64,000 nt of DNA from an uncultured Ruminococcus sp. (lineage in GTDB: Bacteria > Bacillota > Clostridia > Oscillospirales > Ruminococcaceae): contig CAJTOG010000004.1 of the NCBI GenBank assembly GCA_910577575.1, forward strand, positions 1 to 64,000. The letters run 5' to 3'. The notes below the pieces were generated by a model that saw only the letters and a program-made list of their open reading frames with translations, had not been told where the DNA came from and made no database searches. Positions 36,754 through 44,152 of this stretch are shown here, piece by piece. The number at the start of each line of letters is the position of its first letter. Position 1 is the stretch's first letter. The position numbers were made by a program, and so were the translations under genes.

Positions 36754-37434
36754 TCAGACAGGCTGTATATTGAAATCCTTTTCAGCTGCCCATTTATAAA
36801 CAACAGAATTTTCAGAAGCATAAATAGTAAGGTTAGGAAGTTCTTCAAGTCCCCAGTCCTCGTATTCTAAATCGGGATTATTTATTGTCAGGGAAGTCAT
36901 ACTGTCGCAGGCAGTAAAGGCTTCCATTTGAATAAAATTCGTATTCTGTGGAATAACAAGCGATTCGAGGCTTGTACACGCTGCAAACGCACTTCTTTCA
37001 ATGCCGGTTACTGCTTCCGGAATATTTATAGTTTTCATGGACGCACAATCCATGAATGCTCCTTCACAAATAAATTCAACAGTTTCAGGCAATGTTACTG
37101 ATTCTATACCATATTTTGCTTCAAAGGAATAAAATCCGATTTTTGTAACAGGCATGCCATCAATTTTATCAGGTATTTCCACATTTACAGAAGTACCTGT
37201 ATATTTTGTGACAGTAGCTTTGCCGTCAAGAATTTCATACTCAAAATTTTCAATTGATTCTATTTCACGTATACGTTCTGTGGGAATTTCTTCAGTAATT
37301 TCAGATGATATTTCCATAGTTTCGGACTCAGAAGATTCGGAAGGCTCTGACAGTTGGCTGTTGTTCGGTTTATTTCCGCAGCCTGTAAGAACAACTGAAA
37401 TAACAGCTGTTCCTGTTAGGATTTTCTTAATCAT
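36754..37434 (-). CDS. Lipoprotein with BspA-like leucine-rich repeats
   Basis: 226 aa. Lipobox LTGC (Cys19), a Ser/Glu-rich linker, then LRR_5 repeats (VTKIGFYSFEAKYGIESVTLPETV; FICEGAFMDCASMKTINIPEAV; IERSAFAACTSLESLVIPQ) related to those of the dockerin protein at 31553. Surface-anchored binding role is likely (inference). First gene of the lipoprotein trio; its TGA overlaps a start codon of the next gene. Confidence 0.82.
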   Translation of the reverse strand: MIKKILTGTAVISVVLTGCGNKPNNSQLSEPSESSESETMEISSEITEEIPTERIREIESIENFEYEILDGKATVTKYTGTSVNVEIPDKIDGMPVTKIGFYSFEAKYGIESVTLPETVEFICEGAFMDCASMKTINIPEAVTGIERSAFAACTSLESLVIPQNTNFIQMEAFTACDSMTSLTINNPDLEYEDWGLEELPNLTIYASENSVVYKWAAEKDFNIQPV

Positions 37435-37491
37435 AATTATATCTCCATAATTTTTTGGGAATATGTTTTAACAGTGAAAATTTGCTGAAAA

Positions 37492-39312
37492 TTACGACTT
37501 CGCTTTTACTTTTGCTCTTTGTGAGTTGCTTAAAATTCTCTTGCGTATTCTCATACTTTCAGGTGTTACTTCCAGCAATTCATCATCGGCAAGAAATTCA
37601 AGGCAGTCTTCAAGACTGAGTATTCGGTGAGGTACAAGTCGGAGTGCATCATCACTTCCGCTTGCACGTGTATTGGTAAGGTGCTTTCTCTTGCATACAT
37701 TTACAACAAGGTCATCTGTTTTCGGTGATGCACCTACAATCATTCCTTCATATACTGGTACGCCTGCCGGAATGAAAAGCTGTCCTCGTTCCTGAGCATT
37801 GAACAGTCCGTAAGTTACGGCTTCACCTGTTTCAAATGATATAAGTGAACCTGTTTTACGTCTTTCTATATCTCCTTTATATGGCTGATAGTCTTCAAAT
37901 ACATGACTCATAATGCCTTCACCTTTTGTATCAGTGAGAAATTCACTCTTATACCCGAAAAGTCCACGGGCAGGCACAAGAAATTCAATACGCATACGGC
38001 TTCCCTGAGGATGCATTGATACAAGTTCGCCTTTTCTGCCTCCCATTTTTTCCATTACTGAGCCAACACATTCTTCCGGCACATCGACAACAAGACGTTC
38101 GATAGGCTCAAGTTTTCTGCCGTCTTCTCCTTCTTTAAAGAGAACACGTGGAGTTGATACAGCAAGTTCATATCCTTCACGGCGCATATTTTCGATAAGG
38201 ATTGAAAGATGCATTTCTCCTCGTCCTGCAACACGGAAAGAATCTGTAGATTCTGTTTCTTCAACACGGAGTGAAACGTCTCTTAGCAGTTCCTTGAACA
38301 GTCTTTCACGGAGCTGGCGTGATGTAACAAATTTTCCCTCACGTCCTGCAAACGGGCTGTCATTTACAGAAAAAGTCATTTCAACAGTTGGTTCGCTTAT
38401 TTTGACAAACGGCAGAGGCTCGGGAGTATCAACGGCACATATAGTATCACCTATGGTTATACCGTCAATACCTGAAATCCATACAATATCACCCATTTCC
38501 GCATTTTCTACCGGTACACGCTGCAAGCCCTGAATCTGAAGAAGCGATACGATTTTGGAGTTATAGTTTTTCTTTGAGCCTGTATAATCGCATACTGTTA
38601 CCTGCTGATTGACTCTTATATTTCCACGTACTATGCGTCCGATTCCGATTCGTCCTACATATTCATTATAGTCAATAGATGATATAAGCATCTGTAAAGG
38701 CTGTGTTTCATCGCCCTTCGGAGGTTCAATGTAATTTATTATTGTATCAAAAAGTGGTTTCAGGTCTGTACCTGTTTCGTACTGACTGAGTGAAGCAGTA
38801 CCGCTTCTGCCGGAACAGAATAAAATAGGTGATTCAAGCTGTTCATCATTTGCATCAAGGTCAAGAAGCAGTTCAAGTACTTCGTCGCCTATTTCATCAA
38901 GTCTTGCATCAGGACGGTCTATTTTATTTACTACGACAATAATTTTATGACCCATTTCAAGAGCCTTTGAAAGTACAAATCTTGTCTGTGGCATAGGACC
39001 TTCTGCGGCATCAACAAGCAGAAGTACACCGTCAACCATTTCAAGTACACGTTCAACCTCTCCGCCGAAATCAGCATGGCCGGGAGTATCAATGATATTG
39101 ATTTTTATATCATTGTAGCATACAGATGTATTTTTTGCAAGTATGGTAATTCCTCGTTCACGTTCAATATCGTTTGAATCCATTACACGTTCGGCAACTG
39201 CCTGATTTTCACGGAAAACACCGCCCTGTTTAAGCATTTCATCAACAAGGGTTGTCTTGCCATGGTCAACGTGGGCAATAATGGCGATATTTCTTAAATC
39301 TTCTCTAATCAT
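37492..39312 (-). CDS. typA: Ribosome-associated GTPase TypA/BipA
   Basis: 606 aa translational GTPase. G1 [15 protein letters not shown]2 with RERGITI, G3 [14 protein letters not shown] and G4 NKIDRPDA are intact, followed by the EF-G-like domains and the BipA-specific C-terminus ([29 protein letters not shown]). It acts in ribosome assembly and stress. Single gene; no clear promoter seen in the AT-rich upstream stretch. Confidence 0.96.
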   Translation of the reverse strand: MIREDLRNIAIIAHVDHGKTTLVDEMLKQGGVFRENQAVAERVMDSNDIERERGITILAKNTSVCYNDIKINIIDTPGHADFGGEVERVLEMVDGVLLLVDAAEGPMPQTRFVLSKALEMGHKIIVVVNKIDRPDARLDEIGDEVLELLLDLDANDEQLESPILFCSGRSGTASLSQYETGTDLKPLFDTIINYIEPPKGDETQPLQMLISSIDYNEYVGRIGIGRIVRGNIRVNQQVTVCDYTGSKKNYNSKIVSLLQIQGLQRVPVENAEMGDIVWISGIDGITIGDTICAVDTPEPLPFVKISEPTVEMTFSVNDSPFAGREGKFVTSRQLRERLFKELLRDVSLRVEETESTDSFRVAGRGEMHLSILIENMRREGYELAVSTPRVLFKEGEDGRKLEPIERLVVDVPEECVGSVMEKMGGRKGELVSMHPQGSRMRIEFLVPARGLFGYKSEFLTDTKGEGIMSHVFEDYQPYKGDIERRKTGSLISFETGEAVTYGLFNAQERGQLFIPAGVPVYEGMIVGASPKTDDLVVNVCKRKHLTNTRASGSDDALRLVPHRILSLEDCLEFLADDELLEVTPESMRIRKRILSNSQRAKVKAKS

Positions 39313-39376
39313 TATAAATTACCTCTTTTTATTAAATTTGAGAATATCTTTTAATAATATCCTGTTTTTTGGATAT

Positions 39377-39994
39377 TTACTTAATAAAATAGAATTTTGG
39401 AAAATATTTTTTCAGATTTACTTTTTCCAGTTTTATTTCAATAATATGGTCAAGCTGAAATTTATTATATTTTCTGCTGACAATATAAATATTAAAAATA
39501 TTGTTCTTCCTGTTATTACATTGAAAAGCAATATAATTTATTTTAGGATTTTTCATATGAATTTTGAATATGGATTTAATTTTTATTTATGTATCATAGT
39601 TGTGTTTATAGTACATTTCAATATTGAAATTTGGGAGAGAATAAAATTTTTCAAAGAACTCATTAAACACAGGCGATATTTTCGTTATTCATAGTGAGTT
39701 TTCAAGTTGTTCAGAACTTATGAAACTTCTGTGCATTCGGATAGTTTTATTGAATTCTGTTAATATATTACTCTGAACTACGTTGTGTTTTCTGAGATGG
39801 ACTTTGACAATAATATATTTTTTACTGTTTTTGGCATTTAATACCTTTTTAATATAATGTCTTAAATTGAGAACAAAATTATTTATAATAAAGTTATCAA
39901 AATCTTCTTCATTCCAGAATTTTTTTATGTGTTCAACAGAGTTGAGGTGCTCATAAGTGTATATAACCTCTGTTTTTATAATAAAGTTCTCATA
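39377..39994 (-). pseudogene. Stop-riddled pseudogene of unknown family
   Basis: One reading frame on the minus strand stays protein-like for about 206 codons but is cut by TGA at 39691-39689 and TAA at 39589-39587, ends at TAA 39379-39377, and is preceded by an in-frame TAA at 39997-39995. The first open part (101 codons, no ATG, GTG or TTG start) reads EHLNSVEHIKKFWNEEDFDN and later VKVHLRKHNVVQSNIL; the last part reads KNPKINYIAFQCNNRKNNIF and KLEKVNLKKYFPKFYFIK. All stops are in the same frame, which points to nonsense mutations in one former gene rather than chance. I do not recognise the family. It lies beside a tRNA cluster, a common integration site. Confidence 0.55.
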
Positions 39995-40064
39995 TTACAA
40001 AAGTAATATTTTTTCTGAACAATAAATAGTGCTTTCCGTGCAAATCAGCTTTTTTTACAGGCAT

Positions 40065-40091
40065 AAAAAAAACCGCCTGATAAAACAGCGG
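40065..40091 (-). terminator. Terminator of tRNA-Tyr
   Basis: Minus strand CCGCTG / CAGGCGG stem (one bulge) followed by eight T. Confidence 0.8.
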
Positions 40092-40117
40092 AATTACTGA
40101 AAAATATTAAAAGAAAC

Positions 40118-40203
40118 TGGTGGGAGAGGATGGATTCGGACCATCGAAGCTGAAAAGCAACAGATTTACAGTCTGCCCCCTTTGGCCACTCGGGAACTCT
40201 CCC
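40118..40203 (-). tRNA. tRNA-Tyr(GTA)
   Basis: 86 nt with a long class II variable arm. Acceptor GGGAGAG pairs with CTCTCCC, discriminator A, encoded CCA. The anticodon loop CTGTAAA holds GTA. Confidence 0.95.
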
Positions 40204-40223
40204 ATACACAAATTTCAAAAAAT

Positions 40224-40245
40224 TTATCGGTATATTGACCGATAA
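40224..40245 (-). terminator. Hairpin with T-run between tRNA-Thr and tRNA-Tyr
   Basis: Perfect 8-bp stem TTATCGGT / ACCGATAA with a 6-nt loop, followed on the minus strand by ATTTTTTG. It may terminate or attenuate transcription after tRNA-Thr. Confidence 0.55.
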
Positions 40246-40247
40246 AC

Positions 40248-40323
40248 TGGAGCTGGTGGACGGACTCGAACCCCCGACCTGCTGATTACAAATCAGCTGC
40301 TCTACCAACTGAGCTATACCAGC
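40248..40323 (-). tRNA. tRNA-Thr(TGT)
   Basis: 76 nt. Acceptor GCTGGTA pairs with the 3' arm, GGTTCGAGTCC T arm, anticodon stem CTGAT/ATCAG with TGT in the loop, encoded CCA. Confidence 0.95.
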
Positions 40324-40338
40324 TTAACTGACTTATTT

Positions 40339-40367
40339 ATTATATCATACTTTTTTTAATTTGTCAA
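40339..40367 (-). promoter_or_regulatory. Consensus promoter of tRNA-Thr
   Basis: Minus strand TTGACA (40367-40362), 17-nt spacer, TATAAT (40344-40339): an exact consensus match. Confidence 0.85.
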
Positions 40368-40427
40368 TAGTTTTTTGAAAATTTTTTATGATTTTTTAAA
40401 AACTTTTCTAAATTGAAATATGATAAC

Positions 40428-40504
40428 TGGTCGAGGCGACAGGACTCGAACCTGCGGCATCTTGGTCCCAAACCAAGCACTCTACCAAACTGAGCTACGC
40501 CTCG
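40428..40504 (-). tRNA. tRNA-Pro(TGG)
   Basis: 77 nt. Acceptor CGAGGCG pairs with CGCCTCG; the anticodon stem CTTGG/CCAAG encloses TTTGGGA with anticodon TGG; encoded CCA. Confidence 0.95.
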
Positions 40505-40537
40505 GATAATTTTCCTGCTGTTCCTGACAGCTTTTAT

Positions 40538-40566
40538 ATTATATCAGATGTTTATGAAAAAGTCAA
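40538..40566 (-). promoter_or_regulatory. Promoter of tRNA-Pro
   Basis: Minus strand TTGACT (40566-40561), 17-nt spacer, TATAAT (40543-40538). Confidence 0.85.
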
Positions 40567-40647
40567 TAGATTTTTGATTTATTTGTATATCTGCATAAAA
40601 AAAAACGGTTGTCCACTTTTTTTATAACATATCCGACAAAAATCAAC

Positions 40648-40667
40648 AGGAGACGTTTCCGTCTCCT
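40648..40667 (-). terminator. Terminator of the small acidic membrane protein gene
   Basis: AGGAGACG / CGTCTCCT perfect 8-bp stem with a 4-nt loop, followed on the minus strand by GTTGATTTTTG. Confidence 0.75.
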
Positions 40668-40682
40668 ATGATTTTAAACAGA

Positions 40683-40949
40683 TTAATCCTGTTTTATATC
40701 TTCATCAGTTGATTCTTCTGTTTCAGCAGTCAGTTCTTTATAATCTGCATCGCTTTCATATTCTTCATCAGATTCATATGAACTGTCTGTATTATCAAAT
40801 TCAAATTCGATGCTTTCGTCATCATAATCATAAGATTCATCATCATCAAAATCAAGGTCCGGTGATTTTTTCTTTAAAAGTTTTGAAATGATAACGCCGC
40901 CAGCAACAACTGCTCCTGTAATAAGCAGACCCGTTAAAAACTTATTCAT
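40683..40949 (-). CDS. Small membrane-anchored acidic protein, unknown function
   Basis: 88 aa. An N-terminal membrane helix (about residues 4-22, GLLITGAVVAGGVIISKLL) followed by KKK and then a highly acidic, Asp/Glu/Ser/Tyr-rich tail with many DDE and DYDD units. Such proteins occur widely in Clostridia without known function; the tail could bind cations or basic proteins. It has its own promoter and terminator, and a long inverted repeat sits in its leader (40983-41013). Confidence 0.75.
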   Translation of the reverse strand: MNKFLTGLLITGAVVAGGVIISKLLKKKSPDLDFDDDESYDYDDESIEFEFDNTDSSYESDEEYESDADYKELTAETEESTDEDIKQD

Positions 40950-40982
40950 TTTAGTCCTCTTTTCTTCGCAAGTTAAAATATA

Positions 40983-41013
40983 TTACCGAAATGCTTGCGA
41001 ACATTTTCGGTAA
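40983..41013 (-). promoter_or_regulatory. Inverted repeat in the leader of the small acidic protein gene
   Basis: TTACCGAAATG and CATTTTCGGTAA form an 11-12 bp stem with one bulge around an 8-nt centre. It lies at about +4 to +34 of the predicted transcript, with no T-run, so an operator or a stabilising 5' hairpin fits. Confidence 0.5.
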
Positions 41014-41023
41014 ATCAATTATT

Positions 41024-41052
41024 ATTATAACACACCTTGCCGAAAATTTCAA
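41024..41052 (-). promoter_or_regulatory. Promoter of the small acidic protein gene
   Basis: Minus strand TTGAAA (41052-41047), 17-nt spacer, TATAAT (41029-41024). Confidence 0.75.
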
Positions 41053-41056
41053 CTGT

Positions 41057-41779
41057 TTACATATTATTTGTTAAAAACATCAAAATTGACATGGCAGTTA
41101 TTGGTGCAGTTTCACAACGGAGTATTCTTTTTCCGAGCCAAACTTGTTCCGCACCCATATCAAATGCAGCCTGAGCTTCCTCTCTGTCAAATCCGCCCTC
41201 ACTTCCAATAAAAAGTCCTATAGTTCGGGTATTTTCAAAATTCAATTCGCTGAAATTTTTTCCTCCCTGTTCCTCATAGAGAAAAATAGTTTTGTCAAGT
41301 TTTTTAATTTGTTCCAGTGAATTTTTATAACTTACAATTGATTTTACATCAGGAATAATTCCACGTCCTGACTGTTTGGCGGCTTCTTCGGCAATTTTAT
41401 TGAGTCTTGACAATTTTTTGTTGAAATCTTTATCATTAGGACGTGAAATACAACGTCTTGTAAGTACGGGAACAATATGTGAAACTCCCAGTTCAACACT
41501 TTTTTGGATAATATATTCAAGCTTGTCTAGCTTTGGAATAGCCTGAAAAAGTGTCACTTCAATATCCGGTTCAGATGCACAGCGAATCTTTTCTTTCAGT
41601 TTAAGAAATACTGTATCATCAGTTATTTTTGATATTTCACAGTTATAGTCAAATCCGCAGCAGCAGACTGTTATTTCTTCACCTGTTTTCATACGCAGGG
41701 AACGTCCTATATGATTTGCATTACTGCCTGTAAGGATAATGTTTTCCTTATCTATTTCATTTACGAAAAACCTTGGCAT
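41057..41779 (-). CDS. rsmE: 16S rRNA (uracil-1498-N3)-methyltransferase RsmE
   Basis: 240 aa SPOUT methyltransferase with an N-terminal PUA-like region (MPRFFVNE, HIGRSLRMKTGEEI). The knot region is typical: QAIPKLDKLEYIIQKSVELGVSHIVP, GLFIGSEGGFDREE and LGKRILRCETAPITAM. Modifies U1498 in the 30S decoding centre. Promoter at 41814-41842. Confidence 0.94.
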   Translation of the reverse strand: MPRFFVNEIDKENIILTGSNANHIGRSLRMKTGEEITVCCCGFDYNCEISKITDDTVFLKLKEKIRCASEPDIEVTLFQAIPKLDKLEYIIQKSVELGVSHIVPVLTRRCISRPNDKDFNKKLSRLNKIAEEAAKQSGRGIIPDVKSIVSYKNSLEQIKKLDKTIFLYEEQGGKNFSELNFENTRTIGLFIGSEGGFDREEAQAAFDMGAEQVWLGKRILRCETAPITAMSILMFLTNNM

Positions 41780-41813
41780 AATTTCACTCCTGAATTTAAA
41801 TTGTTATTAATAC

Positions 41814-41842
41814 ATTATAACATTTGCAGTAAAAAAATTCAA
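41814..41842 (-). promoter_or_regulatory. Promoter of rsmE
   Basis: Minus strand TTGAAT (41842-41837), 17-nt spacer, TATAAT (41819-41814). Confidence 0.75.
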
Positions 41843-42006
41843 GTCATTATATACAATGAGTATGTCTTTTTTTTGATGATTATAACGAAATTATTAATAA
41901 AAACAGTTTTATACATAATTTGTTAACAAATTGTATTCAAAATAATGTTATAATCATTGTATATAAATTTATATTATTTATATTTATAATGAAAGGATGA
42001 TTTTAT

Positions 42007-43842
42007 ATGAAGTTTACCAAAAAAATTGCTGCTATGGCGGCTTCTGCCATGATTACTGCAACTTCTGTTGCAGGTTCGGCTTTTTCTTTTGTAAATGCAG
42101 CTGGTGATTTAGAGCTTGACAATTATGCAAAGCTTCTTCAGTATTCACTTTATTTCTTTGATGCAAACTACTGCGGTGAAGGAACTACTGAAAAATCCCA
42201 TTTTACATGGCGTGATGACTGTCATCCGCATGATACTGTAAAATCCGGTTTCCATGATGCCGGTGATGGCATTATCTGTGGTCTTACTGAGGGATTTACT
42301 GCTTCAACTCTTGGTTGGATATACTATGAATATTCAGATTCCTTTGAAAAAACAGGCACTAAAGCTCATCTCAAGGATATTACCGATGAGTTTGCACAGT
42401 TTTTCAAGGAATGTACAACTCTTGACGGGAACGGAAATGTAACCAATTTCATCTATGAAATAGGTGACGACGGTGCAGACCATGGCAAATGGAGAGCTCC
42501 CGAGCTTATGGGTGCAAGGGGAAATAATGAATACTATTCCACTACAAATGGTGCAAGCAACGTTGCTGCACAGTATGCCGCAGCTCTTGCTCAGAATTAT
42601 ATAAATTTCGGCAATGAAGATGATTTAAAGTACGCCAAGTCTCTCTATGAGTTTGCAGCAAAGTACCGCACTATAACTTATGAACAGTCAACGTATTCCG
42701 ACAAGAGTGTTGAAGATGATATTGCATGGGCAGCAGGTTGGATGTATCTTGCTACAAAGGAACAGCAGTATCTTGATGCAAACAACAAGGACACAAGCAA
42801 TACAAACGATTGGATAAATGATTATTATTATGGCGGTGTATGGCTCGGAGCTGCTATTATCAATGCTGAAATCACAGGAAACTGGGATAAGCCTGTTAAT
42901 TTCATCAGAAGTAAAACCGGTAATTCAAATGAATTTTATTATGCTGATTCATGGGGCAGTGCAAGATATAACACACTTATGCAGATGTGTGCAATGGTTG
43001 CAACAAAGCATTCTGATACATCAGGAGCTGACTTCTCCGAGTGGTGCAAGGGTCAGATGAATATGGTTCTTGGCGATAATAATGCCAATGTATGTCTTGT
43101 TGTAGGATATAATGATGTTTCGGCTACATCACCGCATCACCGTGCAGCTTCAGGAATAAATGCAGGCGATGACTGGGCGGATTTCAATAACTGGAACGGT
43201 GATTATGCAAGTTCTCCTAACAGTCATGTCCTTTATGGTGCATTGTGCGGAGGTCCTACAAGTCATACTGATTTCAGCACTTTCCGTAAGCTTGATGCGA
43301 AAGATGCTACTTCAAATGAGGTTGCCCTTGACTATCAGGTGGGACTTGTAGGTGCAGCTGCCGGTCTTTATAATGCATTCGGTACAGGTAATGTTGTTGC
43401 TGAAATAGGTGATGAAGTTAAAGTTTATGCTGAGGAAATCGCAGTTGCTAACGGTGAAAAACCAAATCCTCCTGAAACGACCACAACAACAGAAACAACT
43501 ACTACAGAAACCACAGTTACCACTGATGAAATAACGACAGAAAAATCGGAAACGACTACTACAACGAGTGTTAATCCGGACATTAAAGTAACCCTTTGGG
43601 GCGATGCAAACTGCGATGGCAAGGTAACAATTGCTGACGCAACTGCTATTATTCAGGCTCTTGGTAATCAGGACGAGTATGCTCTCTCCGCACAGGGTGC
43701 AGTAAATGCTGACGTTGTTGACAACGGTGATGGAGTAACAGGGGCTGATGCAAATGCAATTCAGGCAATTGAAGCCGGATTTGTAAAGCAGACGGATTTC
43801 CCGATAACTAAAGCACAGCTTGATTCTGCAATGGGTAAATAA
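42007..43842 (+). CDS. Cellulosomal GH9 glycoside hydrolase with dockerin
   Basis: 611 aa secreted enzyme. Sec signal peptide (about 1-31), GH9 catalytic domain directly after it (about 36-465), Thr/Glu-rich linker (about 485-520) and a type I dockerin (about 523-608). The catalytic base region is DAGD (Asp84, Asp87) and the predicted acid is Glu438 in SNEVALDY; PHHRAAS is the conserved His motif. After DAGD the sequence reads GIICGL rather than the usual HxKFGL of its neighbour, which may alter substrate binding. No carbohydrate-binding module is present. Most GH9 enzymes cut beta-1,4-glucans. A TATAAT at 41949-41954 has no good -35, so activation is likely. Confidence 0.93.
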   Translation: MKFTKKIAAMAASAMITATSVAGSAFSFVNAAGDLELDNYAKLLQYSLYFFDANYCGEGTTEKSHFTWRDDCHPHDTVKSGFHDAGDGIICGLTEGFTASTLGWIYYEYSDSFEKTGTKAHLKDITDEFAQFFKECTTLDGNGNVTNFIYEIGDDGADHGKWRAPELMGARGNNEYYSTTNGASNVAAQYAAALAQNYINFGNEDDLKYAKSLYEFAAKYRTITYEQSTYSDKSVEDDIAWAAGWMYLATKEQQYLDANNKDTSNTNDWINDYYYGGVWLGAAIINAEITGNWDKPVNFIRSKTGNSNEFYYADSWGSARYNTLMQMCAMVATKHSDTSGADFSEWCKGQMNMVLGDNNANVCLVVGYNDVSATSPHHRAASGINAGDDWADFNNWNGDYASSPNSHVLYGALCGGPTSHTDFSTFRKLDAKDATSNEVALDYQVGLVGAAAGLYNAFGTGNVVAEIGDEVKVYAEEIAVANGEKPNPPETTTTTETTTTETTVTTDEITTEKSETTTTTSVNPDIKVTLWGDANCDGKVTIADATAIIQALGNQDEYALSAQGAVNADVVDNGDGVTGADANAIQAIEAGFVKQTDFPITKAQLDSAMGK

Positions 43843-43867
43843 TAAAAAATTTGTTCATATATAAAAA
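43807..43867 (+). repeat. 61-nt exact repeat, copy 1 (dockerin end, stop and 3' flank)
   Basis: Identical base for base to 46865-46925. It spans the last 12 codons, the stop codon and 25 nt of non-coding flank up to the terminator stem. The upstream dockerin sequence is also highly similar. Confidence 0.85.
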
Positions 43868-43888
43868 AGGGCGGTTATCCGTCCTTTT
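43866..43888 (+). terminator. Terminator of the first GH9 gene
   Basis: GGGCGG / CCGTCC stem (one G-T pair) with loop TTAT, flanked by A and T runs. Confidence 0.85.
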
Positions 43889-44024
43889 TATTATTTTACT
43901 TATTCATTTAATATTCATAAATTTTATGTAATGAACAAAAATCTGCCGTTATTTTGTATGAATCCAACAATGTTTTTTAGGTTAATACAGAGAAAATACT
44001 GAAAAAGCCCCGTTTTTATTGTAT

Positions 44025-44057
44025 TGTAACCGATATGTAACCGATTTGTAACCCAAT
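44025..44057 (+). promoter_or_regulatory. Three tandem 11-bp repeats upstream of the second GH9 gene
   Basis: TGTAACCGATA (44025-44035), TGTAACCGATT (44036-44046), TGTAACCCAAT (44047-44057). The 11-bp period is one helical turn. The last copy covers the place of the -35 for the TATAAT at 44074-44079, which has no good -35 itself. This layout is typical of activator sites of OmpR/PhoB or SARP-type regulators. Confidence 0.65.
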
Positions 44058-44152
44058 GTGTGAAGAAATTATGTATAATGTAATCAGGATGTATTATGGT
44101 GTAAACTTATAATATTTCTATAACCATTAACTATGAAAGAAGTGTGATAATA

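Noticed and set aside
39257..39694. Plus-strand open frame of 145 codons over the typA start and the gap beyond
   Set aside because: It begins antisense to typA, has no ribosome-binding site, and the minus strand of the same stretch shows a better protein-like frame with stops.
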